64,000 nucleotides of DNA from Dyadobacter sp. CY312 (GCF_021390535.1 NZ_JAJUXG010000008.1:1-64000); one strand, 5' to 3'; shown: positions 32,305 through 42,436, numbered from the stretch's first letter. A program made the numbers and translations. The notes: generated by a model not told the origin, from the letters alone.

Positions 32305-33621
32305 CTACCCCTTATCCAAAGCCTCTTTATAAGCTTTCAGGCATCTTTCCCTTGCAAACTTGTGATCTACAATCGGTGACGGATAATCGAGGCTGTTGAG
32401 TTCCGGTACCCACTTTTTGATATAATCTCCTTTTTTGTCAAATTTCTCCGTTTGTGCTGCGGGATTGAATATTCTGAAATACGGTGCCGCATCCGTTCCT
32501 GATCCTGCTGCCCATTGCCAGCCTCCGTTGTTTGCTGCAAGGTCATAGTCGAGCAGTTTTTCAGCGAAGTAAGCTTCGCCCCAGCGCCAGTCAATCAACA
32601 GGTGTTTGGTTAGAAAACTGGCCGTCACCATCCTGACACGGTTGTGCATAAATCCGGTTTCGTTGAGTTCGTGCATACCGGCATCTACCAATGGATAGCC
32701 TGTTTTGCCTTCACACCAGGCTTTAAACTCTTTTTCGTTATTCCGCCATTTGATGCGGTCATATTCGCTCCTGAATGCATGTCCTTTGCCAACATGTGGA
32801 TAGTTCCACAATATCTGATGGTAAAAATCCCGCCAGATGAGTTCATTAAGCCAGGTTTCACTATGCTTTGAAGCTTTTCTTGCCAGATCACGAATGCTTA
32901 CGGTACCAAACCGTAAATGAATGCCTAGCCGGCTTGTTCCATTTATAGCCGGATAGTTTCTTTGCTCTTCGTATTTATTCAATAACTGCTCATCTACCGA
33001 AGCCGACGGAAAATCATCAGGTGTTTCCTGAAATCCGATATCTTCCAGTGATGGCAGCTGAGGCAGCTGAGTTTTTATGAGGCGATCCAGGTATTTTTCA
33101 ACGGGATAACTTGAAAGGAAGAAATCATTTACCTTGGCCTTCCAGGCACGGCTATAAGGAGTAAAAACTGTATAAGGCGTATTTTGACCAGTTAGAATTT
33201 CCTGTTTTTCAAAGATTACCTGATCCTTAAATGATTTGAGATCAATATTCTTGGTTTTAAGAATACCGGCAATTTCCTGATCTCTTTCCGTAGCATAGGG
33301 CTCATAGTCGTGATTTGTGTAAACTTCTGCTATGTCGTATTGGCTTATGATTTTTTCCCATACTGCTTTTGGAAACCCATATTCGATCAGTATATCAGAG
33401 CTCTTTTCTTTCAGACTTTCCTGAATACCTGCCAAAGTTTTATGAATAAAAGTTACCCTTTTGTCATATTTGTTATCCAGTGCATCCAGAATGTTGCGGT
33501 CAAAAATGAAAAGGGGAAGAACGCGGTATCCTGATCGCAGTGCATGATAAAGACCTGCATTATCGTGCAGCCTAAGGTCCCTGCGATACCAGAATATTGC
33601 GATTTTTTCTTTTGAACTCAT
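32305..33621 (-). CDS. phrB: Deoxyribodipyrimidine (CPD) photolyase
   Basis: The 438-residue flavoprotein repairs cyclobutane pyrimidine dimers with blue light. The N-terminal Rossmann domain starts IAIFWYRRDLRLHDN; the FAD domain shows TSRLGIHLRFGTVS, WRDFYHQILWNYP, GYPLVDAGMHEL, HNRVRMVTASFLTKHLLIDWRWG and WQWAAGSGTDAAPYFRIFNP, with the tryptophans used for electron transfer. Downstream of a methyltransferase gene with 12 bp between them, so probably one transcript. Confidence 0.94.
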   Translation of the reverse strand: MSSKEKIAIFWYRRDLRLHDNAGLYHALRSGYRVLPLFIFDRNILDALDNKYDKRVTFIHKTLAGIQESLKEKSSDILIEYGFPKAVWEKIISQYDIAEVYTNHDYEPYATERDQEIAGILKTKNIDLKSFKDQVIFEKQEILTGQNTPYTVFTPYSRAWKAKVNDFFLSSYPVEKYLDRLIKTQLPQLPSLEDIGFQETPDDFPSASVDEQLLNKYEEQRNYPAINGTSRLGIHLRFGTVSIRDLARKASKHSETWLNELIWRDFYHQILWNYPHVGKGHAFRSEYDRIKWRNNEKEFKAWCEGKTGYPLVDAGMHELNETGFMHNRVRMVTASFLTKHLLIDWRWGEAYFAEKLLDYDLAANNGGWQWAAGSGTDAAPYFRIFNPAAQTEKFDKKGDYIKKWVPELNSLDYPSPIVDHKFARERCLKAYKEALDKG

Positions 33622-33633
33622 TAGCTCTGCGAG

Positions 33634-34551
33634 TTAAGAAGGTTTTGTTCCCGAAATAATGTACATCATCGCTCCTCCGGCCGAGTGGTATTTTTTCGCA
33701 TCAATATTGCGAAGTATTCTTTCACCCAGATGCGCGTACTTTACTTTATATCGTTCATAAAATTCCAGGCTTTCCTTACCGATCGCTCTGAAATAGTCGT
33801 AATCGCTGAACTGTTCATTGCTCCATGTATTACCATTTTGCCATTGTTTCATCGTAGCAAGCTGTTCGTCTGTGTTGTACGGCGGGTACATAGCTATGGC
33901 TTTGTCAGACAATCTTACTTCTACGTTTTCAAAACCAGCCTGCGACAGAAATCCGGGAACGAGGTCTCCGAGTGAGTTGTCGCCGAGACCAAGCTTCTTT
34001 TTTCCGCGTTCAAAGATCAGCGCATATTTAACATGATCCAGCACCTCTTCAATTGGATCGTTGGCAGAAACAGAACTTTGAGTAAGGCTTTGAACGAGGT
34101 TATTGGGTTCTACACAAAGAATCGTACCTCCGGGTTTTAAAACCCGTTTCATTTCGCTGATTACCTGTTTGGGATGTTCCACATGTATCAGGAGGGTTTG
34201 GCAGGTTACGAGATCAAAAGAATTATCGTCATAAGGCAATTCATGAGCATCTCCCTTTTTTAGCTCAAAATCGATATTTTTTTCCTGAAAATAACTCCTG
34301 ATTTCCTTCTCTCCTTTTGCCCACTTACGGTCATTATCAACGGCAAATATCTTGGCAGGTTTACCGAGATAATCCGCAAGGATTTTACTCCAATGGCATT
34401 GTCCGCATCCCACATCCAGCATATTATGATGGTTTTGCAGCTGCAACCGTTTATTGAGAAGATTCAAGAAACCCTCATTCCACCAAAAATTGCGATATGT
34501 ACCAAAAAAGTCCTCAGAATGTCCTTTACGCTTAATATTGTTTGTTCTCAT
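33634..34551 (-). CDS. SAM-dependent methyltransferase
   Basis: A 305-residue class I methyltransferase: motif I MLDVGCGQC near 45, FAVDNDRKW (motif II), GDAHELPYDDNSFDLVTCQ and LKPGGTILCVEP. The substrate is unknown. A C-terminal region of about 110 residues is rich in aromatic residues and ends YHSAGGAMMYIISG. It precedes the photolyase gene in the same direction, which does not by itself indicate a shared role. Confidence 0.85.
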   Translation of the reverse strand: MRTNNIKRKGHSEDFFGTYRNFWWNEGFLNLLNKRLQLQNHHNMLDVGCGQCHWSKILADYLGKPAKIFAVDNDRKWAKGEKEIRSYFQEKNIDFELKKGDAHELPYDDNSFDLVTCQTLLIHVEHPKQVISEMKRVLKPGGTILCVEPNNLVQSLTQSSVSANDPIEEVLDHVKYALIFERGKKKLGLGDNSLGDLVPGFLSQAGFENVEVRLSDKAIAMYPPYNTDEQLATMKQWQNGNTWSNEQFSDYDYFRAIGKESLEFYERYKVKYAHLGERILRNIDAKKYHSAGGAMMYIISGTKPS

Positions 34552-34696
34552 AGTATATTTACCCTGCCATTGATTCAGCTAAGAATGACATGGTTTAAAA
34601 TCAACAGGAAAAAGTGGAGGATAATTCGTGCGAATGTACGGTTTACCTTTTTATCTCCGGCAATTACTCAATTACAATCTTTTAAAACAGTAACCT

Positions 34697-35554
34697 ATGA
34701 AATTAAAACTTACGGCCATTTTTTGTCTGGTCAGCATGTTTACTTTTGCCCAGAAAAAGGTTGACAAACAGGAATGGAAGCAACTTTTCAATGGAAAAAA
34801 CCTGGATGGCTGGGATATCAAAATCCGTGGTAATGATCTGAACGACAACTTTGGAAATACATTCCGCGTGGAAGATGGAAAGATGGTCGTTCGTTATGAC
34901 CAGTATGATGACTTTAAACAGAAATATGGACACATTTTCTACAAAGAAGATTTCTCGTATTACCGAATTGCAGTTGAGTATCGTTTCGTAGGCGAACAAG
35001 CTCCAAAAGGCGAAGGGTGGGCATGGCGCAATAGTGGTATTATGATTCACGGTCAGCCAGCGGCAACAATGGGCAAGGATCAGGATTTTCCAGCTTCCAT
35101 CGAAGTACAGCTTTTGGGTGGAGATGAAAAGAAAAGAACAACTTGTAACCTGTGTACGCCAGGTACCAACGTGGTGATGGATGGTAAACTGATTACGTCG
35201 CACTGTATTAATTCCAAGTCTCAAACTTACAATGGAGATCAATGGGTGAGGGCAGAAGTTTTAGTATTGGGTGATTCGCTCGTTCAACATTTTGCCAACG
35301 GAGAAATGGTACTTGAATACAACAAACCACAATTTGGAGGAGGTAACGTGAGTGGTCATGATCCCTCGCGGATTATAGCGGGTCAGTTACTCGACCATGG
35401 ATCGATATCGCTGCAAAGTGAAAGTCATCCGGTCGAGTTTCGTAAAGTTGAACTGCTTAATCTGAAAGGCTGTATGAATCCAAAGGCTACCAACTACAAG
35501 TCGTATTATGTGAAATCTGACGAGTCAGCCTGTACTTTTGGCAAGAAGAAGTAA
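34697..35554 (+). CDS. DUF1080 (3-keto-disaccharide hydrolase-like) secreted protein
   Basis: The 285-residue protein has a short signal peptide (ending TFAQ) and one DUF1080 concanavalin-like domain: WKQLFNGKNLDGWDIK at the start, WAWRNSGIMIHGQ, and EVQLLGG. The family includes enzymes cleaving 3-ketoglycosides. A C-terminal extension GCMNPKATNYKSYYVKSD has two Cys and may be a small stabilising module. No keto-sugar pathway genes are adjacent apart from none within this window's centre. Confidence 0.82.
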   Translation: MKLKLTAIFCLVSMFTFAQKKVDKQEWKQLFNGKNLDGWDIKIRGNDLNDNFGNTFRVEDGKMVVRYDQYDDFKQKYGHIFYKEDFSYYRIAVEYRFVGEQAPKGEGWAWRNSGIMIHGQPAATMGKDQDFPASIEVQLLGGDEKKRTTCNLCTPGTNVVMDGKLITSHCINSKSQTYNGDQWVRAEVLVLGDSLVQHFANGEMVLEYNKPQFGGGNVSGHDPSRIIAGQLLDHGSISLQSESHPVEFRKVELLNLKGCMNPKATNYKSYYVKSDESACTFGKKK

Positions 35555-35685
35555 GTGGGAGTTGATGAGGTGTGAAAAGGTAGCAGTAAGAAGTTATTAG
35601 CCTGAAAGGCTTCCATCTCTCCACCCAGAGCACCGCCCTGTGGAAGAGATCAAGCATCGACCTGAATGGAAGGGAATCTGCTGGT

Positions 35686-35740
35686 ATATATAATGTAAAA
35701 AGACGGAGCCTTTCGGACTCCGTCTTTTTACATTATATAT
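35686..35740. terminator. Strong bidirectional terminator
   Basis: Two arms of 23 bp (35686-35708 and 35718-35740) are perfect inverted repeats containing AAAAAGACGGAG and CTCCGTCTTTTT. The T run serves the DUF1080 transcript and the A run serves murA from the other side. Confidence 0.85.
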
Positions 35741-35750
35741 TCTCTATCAA

Positions 35751-37058
35751 CTACAACCTCACAATCTCAGCGCCTATGGCGTTAAGGCGAGCGTCAATGT
35801 TCTGATATCCTCTATCGATCTGTTCTATGTTATCAATAATACTCACTCCTTTAGCAGACAGTGCAGCGATCAAAAGCGCAACACCAGCACGAATATCAGG
35901 AGAAGTCATACGGATGCCACGAAGCTGCGTTTCGCGGTTGTGCCCGATCACTGTAGCGCGATGCGGATCGCACAAGATAATCTGTGCACCCATTTCGATC
36001 AGTTTATCCACGAAGAAAAGACGGCTTTCGAACATTTTCTGGTGGATAAGAACCGTTCCCTGCGATTGAATGGCTGTTACCAGCACGATGCTCAACAAGT
36101 CGGGCGTAAAACCTGGCCATGGCGCATCTGCCACAGTGAGTGTGGATCCATCCATGTAGTTTTCGATCCGGTAATGATCCTGAGCAGGTACAAAAATATC
36201 ATCTCCTCTGAATTCAAGTTTTATACCTAATTTCTGGAAGGTTTCAGGAATAATACCAAGCTGTGCAATCTGACAGTTTTTGATCGTAATTTCCGATTTC
36301 GTCATGGCAGCAAGCCCGATGAAACTACCGATTTCGATCATATCAGGAAGCATGGTGTGCTCCGTTCCGTTTAGTTCGCTTACGCCTTCAACCGTGAGCA
36401 AGTTAGACGAGATGCCGGAAATTTTGGCTCCCATACGGTTCAGCATTTTGCAAAGTTGCTGAAGATAAGGTTCGCAGGCAGCATTGTAAATGGTGGTGAT
36501 GCCTTCTGCCATTACAGCCGCCATCAATACATTTGCAGTTCCGGTTACGGAAGCCTCGTCCAAAAGCATGAACGTACCTTTCAGGTTGGCTGCGTCTACT
36601 TTATAAAAACCGCCATCTTCACCATCATAGCTGAACTCCGCTCCAAGTTTTTCAAAGCCAAGAAAGTGAGTATCCAAACGGCGCCGACCAATTTTATCAC
36701 CACCCGGACGAGGAATACGTCCCTTGCGGAAACGGGCAAGCATCGGTCCGAGTAGCATTACAGAACCTCTTAAAGCAGCAGCTTTCTGGCGGAAAGAATC
36801 CGATTCGAGGTAATCAAGATTGATGTCGTTTGCTTCAAAACGAATAGATGATTCGCTCAGACGGGTGCGGCGTACGCCCAGATCACCCAAAAGATCAATA
36901 AGCTGATTTACGTCACGAATATTCGGAATATTATGAATCGTTACCGGCTCTTTGGTAAGCAGCACTGCGCAGATAATCTGCAATGCTTCGTTTTTGGCGC
37001 CTTGAGGGATAATTTCCCCTTTCAAACGCCTGTCTCCGGTTATTTTAAATGAAGCCAT
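35751..37058 (-). CDS. murA: UDP-N-acetylglucosamine 1-carboxyvinyltransferase
   Basis: MurA transfers enolpyruvate from PEP to UDP-GlcNAc, the first committed step of peptidoglycan synthesis. The 435-residue EPSP-synthase-fold protein has K22-N23 in QGAKNEAL and the flexible loop RPGGDKIGRRRLDTH (117-131). In E. coli the loop residue Cys115 is attacked by fosfomycin; here it is Asp 121. That change is known to leave activity but give intrinsic resistance. It is the last gene of the minus-strand group after DUF4290. Confidence 0.95.
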   Translation of the reverse strand: MASFKITGDRRLKGEIIPQGAKNEALQIICAVLLTKEPVTIHNIPNIRDVNQLIDLLGDLGVRRTRLSESSIRFEANDINLDYLESDSFRQKAAALRGSVMLLGPMLARFRKGRIPRPGGDKIGRRRLDTHFLGFEKLGAEFSYDGEDGGFYKVDAANLKGTFMLLDEASVTGTANVLMAAVMAEGITTIYNAACEPYLQQLCKMLNRMGAKISGISSNLLTVEGVSELNGTEHTMLPDMIEIGSFIGLAAMTKSEITIKNCQIAQLGIIPETFQKLGIKLEFRGDDIFVPAQDHYRIENYMDGSTLTVADAPWPGFTPDLLSIVLVTAIQSQGTVLIHQKMFESRLFFVDKLIEMGAQIILCDPHRATVIGHNRETQLRGIRMTSPDIRAGVALLIAALSAKGVSIIDNIEQIDRGYQNIDARLNAIGAEIVRL

Positions 37059-37178
37059 TTTCTATCAGGCAGCAACGAAGCTGCAATGTTTGTGACGACG
37101 TATGAGGCCGTATAGGTTAAAATCGATTGAATACCAGGTCTGTCTTCCTGGATTTATAATAACACAACACCCAGGTCA

Positions 37179-37910
37179 TCAGATACCTGTTTTCCTGCGG
37201 TTGTTATTATTGTTGTTATTCCGGTTGTTGTTGTTATTTCTACCGGCAAATTTATTGTTGTTATTCGGGCGGTTGCGATTGTTATTCTGGTTGTTAGGAT
37301 TTTGTCTGTCCTGATTGTGCCCTGGTTGTGTTTTGAAGCCGCCCTGATGGTTACCGCGGTTACGTTCCTGATTGCTGTTGCGATCTTTTGGAGACGCATC
37401 CACGGGGCCATTTTTGCGGATGTAATCTATTTCGTCATTCAGTTTGCCTTTCGCCAGCTGAGCAAGCTGTCCCAGAAGAACATGGTCTTCTGGATTGTCT
37501 TTATTCCAGGTATTGAAAAACGACCGCATCAAGCGGAAAATGTAGGAAACAAAAGCCAGACGATCTTCTTCGTTTTCTGTATTAACAGCCTTTTCCAGCA
37601 AAAGATCGATGTTTCTACCGTAGTGACGGTAGATCAAATTATGCTGATTGTACCCAACTGTCAGCGGTTTTTTTCCAAGCGATTCAGGAGAAGGCGGCGG
37701 GAATGGACTGTCAACGTCCAGTTCAAATCCTGATATGATGTAAAGGTCATCCCAAAGCTTGTTGGTATAATCCTGGTTGTCCCTCATGTTCGGGTGAATC
37801 TGCCTCATGAGCTCCACCAAAATGTGCGCATAAAGTGTGCGTTTTGTCCGATCTTCTATCTTAACGATATGTTCGGTTAATTTCTGTACGTTACTGCCGT
37901 ATTCTTTCAA
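37179..37910 (-). CDS. DUF4290 protein with Asn/Arg-rich tail
   Basis: The 243-residue product starts at TTG 37910 (MKEYGSNVQKLTEHIV); no ATG is available because TAA lies four codons upstream. The DUF4290 part covers about 1-160 (RTLYAHILVELMRQIHPN, LWDDLYIISGFE). The last ~70 residues are almost only Asn, Arg, Gln and Gly, with long Asn runs, probably a disordered and possibly RNA-binding tail. It is commonly next to murA in Bacteroidota; the function is unknown. Confidence 0.8.
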   Translation of the reverse strand: MKEYGSNVQKLTEHIVKIEDRTKRTLYAHILVELMRQIHPNMRDNQDYTNKLWDDLYIISGFELDVDSPFPPPSPESLGKKPLTVGYNQHNLIYRHYGRNIDLLLEKAVNTENEEDRLAFVSYIFRLMRSFFNTWNKDNPEDHVLLGQLAQLAKGKLNDEIDYIRKNGPVDASPKDRNSNQERNRGNHQGGFKTQPGHNQDRQNPNNQNNNRNRPNNNNKFAGRNNNNNRNNNNNNNRRKTGI

Positions 37911-37971
37911 GGGCTTGAATTATTTTATAATTGACAAAAATAAGAAGAATTTGCCGAAAGAAAAGGAAACT

Positions 37972-40900
37972 TTATCGGAGCCAGATCACTTTCCCGCGCA
38001 GGTGATTGTTCTTTCCAAAATACGAATGCAGTTTGCCTCCGCCATTTTCTATCCTGTAAAAATATATTCCCGATGGCAAATTGTAAGGCTCCCATAACAG
38101 TTCGCTTGTGCCGGCGTGTAATACACCGGTTTGTCGATGAACGGTCTTTCCATAAATATCTGAAACAGTTAGGCTAACGGATTGATCAGGTATCGAACGT
38201 CTTAAATAAAGTGAAAACCGGAAATAGGATGTTGATGGATTGGGTGAAACTGAAATCTCACCAATGGAAGAAGAGTCGGCTACCTCAAACCCCATACGAT
38301 ATTCAGGCGCAATATTGCCGCTCACATCCCTTACCCGAACACGAAGTAGATAATTTCCAGGTGAAAACTTCGGCAAATCAACGAGCCTGACCTGGAAAAC
38401 ATTGGGCACATAACTATTGGTGACGGTATTGGAAAGTGATATTCTTGTTTCAGGGCACATATGGCAATCTTCTTTGATATAGACTTCAATGCCCGTCGTG
38501 TCTGTGCGAATCAGGAATTTGTTTTCATCCATTACCTGAATGTCAATTTGCGGCTTTATTGAAACAAAGTCGCCATTGGAAAGTAAACGATTATCGATGT
38601 GTACGGTCAAAATTGGAGCTGTTCGATCAGGAATAACATCAAATGTAAAATGAATCTCATTGTTGGAATAAATCGCTTCGGGAAGAGAATCTGAGTTGAA
38701 AGTAACCGAGATAAAGTGTTTTCCTGGGAATCCCAATGTGGTGAAATCAGCCGTGAAATCTTTTGTTTCAAAAGCTCGTAACGGTGCAATTTTCTTAAAT
38801 GTAGTTTCAGTGTTACGAGCTGTTTTATGTCTGATTTTTACGGTTATCGAATCTTTAAATGATACATGAGTAATGTTCCGGAATTCTGTATGAAACCGAA
38901 AAACATCTCCTTCCTGTATCTGATCGGAATGTAAACCGTTGATAAACGCTATTGCTTCGGGAAATTCAATACTGTCTTCAGCTTCCCGATTAAGAAGGAT
39001 TGAACGAACTACGGATTTTCGTTCGGGATATTCAGAAAGGTAAACACGCCAATATATTTGCTTAAATCCGGGAGGGAAATTCAGCTTAACTCGGGCAATG
39101 GATTGGTTAATGGTTACCGTTCTCTGCTGAGAATTAGAAAATGTTGCGGTAGAATCCCACTCAAAAACCACCTGACCATCATTTCTTCCGGATGCTAATT
39201 GGGCAATGAGTTCTGTCGACGCCTTGTTGGTGACAAAACCATTTGTCGGAAGTAGTGGAAAGACGCCACCTTCGGGAATATTCAAAAGAAGTTTGTACTC
39301 ATTATTTTGCTCCGATTCCTCAGCTATTTCGTTTTCAGGATCAATCATCATGGTCAAATGAGGTATTCCTGATTCAGAAAAAGGGTTGGTGATCTTGATA
39401 TAGAGCGTGTCACTGATAAAAAAGGCATCTCTTTTGGTTTGATAAATAACCTTGCGGTCGGAATTTGTGACTGATAACTTGTAAAGCTGATTTTTGTAAC
39501 GTCCGTAATTTTTTACCAAAATCTTAATTCTGAGAGAATCGCTCCATGATGTAGTACTATTTCCTTTTAGGTCAGTGCATTCGAAGGCAGTTGAGTCAAA
39601 TGCGTAATCGGATAAAGTTGCCGGGAAAATCCGTATTGCAGGATCACCATGTAGGTTCATTTGCTGGGCAGTGATGATGTCTGATAGTGTAGTGTGCTGT
39701 TGCAAATTTCTTCTGATAGCTTCTTTTTGTATTATTCCAAAAGGCTGGCTGGTAAATTCCGGATCGGCCAGAACATCGTAAAAGGAATCGGTATAATGTT
39801 TGAGTGCCGAAGAAAGTCCGTTAAACGTATGAGCAAGAAACAAAACGGCTCCATTATTTGGAGAGAATATCCAGTCACTGCTAATGGTTTTTGGTGAGAA
39901 AAATATGCTTCCCAATGCACAGCCGTTTGCAATCACGGCCGGGTAAAATGGCCGGTTTTTGTATTTGCGGTTTTCGTCGCTTGCGTAGCCGATATCAATG
40001 TCTGTGACGTCAATTCCTGAATGCCCGAAGAGCGTCATTAAAGCAACACCTTTGTTGATTGTTTCTTCAATGGGAAATTGCTCCACTTCCTGCTCCGTTT
40101 GTTTGGAAATGGTTTCGATGTGAGCTGCCAGAGATGAATGGGAGATTTTCTCTTCAAACGATTTAGTGTATGTTTTAAATGTTTCGATTTCGTCAAATGA
40201 CCGTCCTCCGCTGAGGTGGAGTATGTTTTTACGCCAGGGAGCGGAAGCTGGCTGTGCTTCTAAGTCGATCACTTTTTGCAGATAAATGGCGACCTCATCT
40301 GCCGTGGAAGCATTTATTCTTCCAATGGGTATTGCCGGGACGTGAGTTAATATACTATCTATATTCATAGCAAGAGCCAGATCGGAACCAGGCCAGCCCG
40401 CATTGGGAATCATGTCGAAAGTTCTTGCATCAGCACGTTTACGGGCAGTTTGCGGATCGGAAGATCGACCAATGAGGAATACAAATTTCAATGATCCTTT
40501 CTTCGCCAAACTACTGATCATATTCCTGATTGCCAAGGGGCCAGGCTCCCCGTAATTGTATCGGTTGAAGACTTCGTCAATGTTTATTACACCGACTTTG
40601 TAATTGCCACCCTTTGATGATGACCTGTAATTTGCATATTCCTCAACAGGATCCATTCCATTTGCTGTCTTACGAACTGTCGGGTGTGAGACGATCAGAT
40701 AATCTGACAGAGAATCCAGTGGAGTGAAATCGATCAGCCGCATGGAATTCACTTTCAATCTTTCTTTTACAGCTATAATCTGACTGGTATTGTTGAGGTT
40801 AATTCCGTTTTCCTGAATGTCGGGGATTTTGAGCTGCAAAGGATCGGAAGAATCGTAAAATTCCCAATTACTGGCATTGCCTGTGTCCCAAAAACTGTTG

Positions 40901-41955
40901 TGGTGTTGGATGTCGAAATGAAAGACCTTTTGGGTATTACTTGTAGTCAGACTTGTTTTTTGAGGATACCGCCATTTGGTATAGGATACGGAAATAGTAC
41001 CCGTATTGGCATAGACTGATAAAACAATTTTTCCATTTGGAAGTAGCACTTTTGCCAAATCCTCCCGAGTTAGTTTAAAACGAAAAGTTGCAGGCTGAAA
41101 GTCGGTCAGGTTTATTGTATTTATTTTTCTCCCCAAGTTATCTTCGGCTCCTGTCCAAATTTCAAGCGCATGTTTTCCGGATGCCCTTCCAGCCAAAACA
41201 AGCTCAATTTCACATTGGTCAATCAGACTTGGGATGAATCCGCTGGTGTTGATATCAAGAGTCTGCCAGGAATTTTGAAGTGTTTTGCCAGTCCAGCCTT
41301 CGCCTGTGTCATATTCAGTGCGTGCAATTCCATTGTTGAAACCGGTTCCGGGTGGGTAGAAATTTCCGGTACTGTAATGACTTGTGAAGAGCTCTTCATG
41401 CACCTGAATGTGGTAATTGATTGTGTCCGCAGGCGTACTGTTGGGAGATTTCGTCATTCTTTTTCCAGGCAAACCATCGACTCTCCATGTTAGAAAATAA
41501 ATGGCTGTGTCGGAATACAGGCTGTACTTGCTATGTGGGATTGCATTGGGGCTGATGTAAAGTGCAGAATCCAGCCGACCGTCATTGGCTTCACCAAAAA
41601 AGGAGATTGAACTTTGGTTATTCAATTTTACGGTATCATTGCTTTTCACTTCGATTGCAACTTCTTTCCCTCGCCTGAATATTTGTAGAGCAGAAGCTGG
41701 AATATTTTCAATGGGCAAACCGGCTTGTTTCAGTTCCTGACCGCTGATGCTGTAAAGTCCGGTATGTGTTATGGCAATTCTCAGGTAAGTCTGCCGGTTA
41801 CTGATCCATTCATCCGGAACGACACCTTGCGCCTTTGCGCTAAAAACAGAGAGAATACTGAGAAGGGAAACGACAACGAATAATCTGAAAGCAGCGTGAA
41901 TGAAGCGGCTTTCTATAACTTCCTTATGTCGCAGGTGCCTTTCTTTCATATACAT
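37972..41955 (-). CDS. C25 gingipain-family peptidase, PorU2-like
   Basis: The 1327-residue protein starts MYMKERHLRHKEVIESRFIH with a signal segment near 22-42 and is exported. An N-terminal beta region and a C25 domain follow, with His 645 in TLFGHSG and Cys 679 in IANGCALGS, spaced 34 residues as in porU of this window. Beyond it are several CARDB/Ig-like beta domains. The end (about 1245-1327, VSPNPSTSYFRFSL and PSGIYFYRIENGG) is a T9SS-type sorting domain. It may be a second sortase-like peptidase or surface protease. It overlaps the end of dfrA. Confidence 0.8.
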   Translation of the reverse strand: MYMKERHLRHKEVIESRFIHAAFRLFVVVSLLSILSVFSAKAQGVVPDEWISNRQTYLRIAITHTGLYSISGQELKQAGLPIENIPASALQIFRRGKEVAIEVKSNDTVKLNNQSSISFFGEANDGRLDSALYISPNAIPHSKYSLYSDTAIYFLTWRVDGLPGKRMTKSPNSTPADTINYHIQVHEELFTSHYSTGNFYPPGTGFNNGIARTEYDTGEGWTGKTLQNSWQTLDINTSGFIPSLIDQCEIELVLAGRASGKHALEIWTGAEDNLGRKINTINLTDFQPATFRFKLTREDLAKVLLPNGKIVLSVYANTGTISVSYTKWRYPQKTSLTTSNTQKVFHFDIQHHNSFWDTGNASNWEFYDSSDPLQLKIPDIQENGINLNNTSQIIAVKERLKVNSMRLIDFTPLDSLSDYLIVSHPTVRKTANGMDPVEEYANYRSSSKGGNYKVGVINIDEVFNRYNYGEPGPLAIRNMISSLAKKGSLKFVFLIGRSSDPQTARKRADARTFDMIPNAGWPGSDLALAMNIDSILTHVPAIPIGRINASTADEVAIYLQKVIDLEAQPASAPWRKNILHLSGGRSFDEIETFKTYTKSFEEKISHSSLAAHIETISKQTEQEVEQFPIEETINKGVALMTLFGHSGIDVTDIDIGYASDENRKYKNRPFYPAVIANGCALGSIFFSPKTISSDWIFSPNNGAVLFLAHTFNGLSSALKHYTDSFYDVLADPEFTSQPFGIIQKEAIRRNLQQHTTLSDIITAQQMNLHGDPAIRIFPATLSDYAFDSTAFECTDLKGNSTTSWSDSLRIKILVKNYGRYKNQLYKLSVTNSDRKVIYQTKRDAFFISDTLYIKITNPFSESGIPHLTMMIDPENEIAEESEQNNEYKLLLNIPEGGVFPLLPTNGFVTNKASTELIAQLASGRNDGQVVFEWDSTATFSNSQQRTVTINQSIARVKLNFPPGFKQIYWRVYLSEYPERKSVVRSILLNREAEDSIEFPEAIAFINGLHSDQIQEGDVFRFHTEFRNITHVSFKDSITVKIRHKTARNTETTFKKIAPLRAFETKDFTADFTTLGFPGKHFISVTFNSDSLPEAIYSNNEIHFTFDVIPDRTAPILTVHIDNRLLSNGDFVSIKPQIDIQVMDENKFLIRTDTTGIEVYIKEDCHMCPETRISLSNTVTNSYVPNVFQVRLVDLPKFSPGNYLLRVRVRDVSGNIAPEYRMGFEVADSSSIGEISVSPNPSTSYFRFSLYLRRSIPDQSVSLTVSDIYGKTVHRQTGVLHAGTSELLWEPYNLPSGIYFYRIENGGGKLHSYFGKNNHLRGKVIWLR

Positions 41956-42436
41956 TCATCGAAAAAGAGTAAGCGTGCTCCTCGTCAATGCCGTGGTATT
42001 CGGAATTTACCAGTTCCCATTCTCCTGCATTAAGAGCGGGGAATGATGCGTCTCCGTCAATATGGGCATGAACTATGGTGAGGAAAAGCTTTTCGGCAAG
42101 TGGCAGCGTTTGCCTGAATACCGATGCTCCTCCCAATACAAATACTTCATTTTCGTCCCGAAGTAACGCCAATGCCGTCTCCAGATCGTAAGCATATTCC
42201 GGGCTTCCGGTTTGGTTGTTTTCAGGGTGTTCCGTTAAAACCACATTGCGATATTCAGAATGCAGTGCATCGGGTGCATCGTAGCTTTTTCGTCCCATCA
42301 AAAAAGGTTTTCCTTCGGTCACTTTCCGGAAGTTTTTCCATTCATCGGGCAGGTGCCATGGTAGGCGGTTGTTGATGCCGATTACGTGATTTTCGCTCAT
42401 TGCAGCGATCAGATACAGATGAGGTTTTGAAGACAA
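41924..42436 (-). CDS. folA: Dihydrofolate reductase
   Basis: The enzyme reduces dihydrofolate with NADPH. The 170 residues contain GINNRLPWHLPDEWKNF (catalytic Asp), KPFLMGRKSYD, VLGGASVF and HIDGDASFP. Translation must start at TTG 42436 (MSSKPHLYLIAAM): the only downstream ATG would remove the first strand, and TAA lies seven codons upstream. Its end overlaps the start of the C25 peptidase gene. Confidence 0.92.
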   Translation of the reverse strand: MSSKPHLYLIAAMSENHVIGINNRLPWHLPDEWKNFRKVTEGKPFLMGRKSYDAPDALHSEYRNVVLTEHPENNQTGSPEYAYDLETALALLRDENEVFVLGGASVFRQTLPLAEKLFLTIVHAHIDGDASFPALNAGEWELVNSEYHGIDEEHAYSFSMNVYERKAPAT

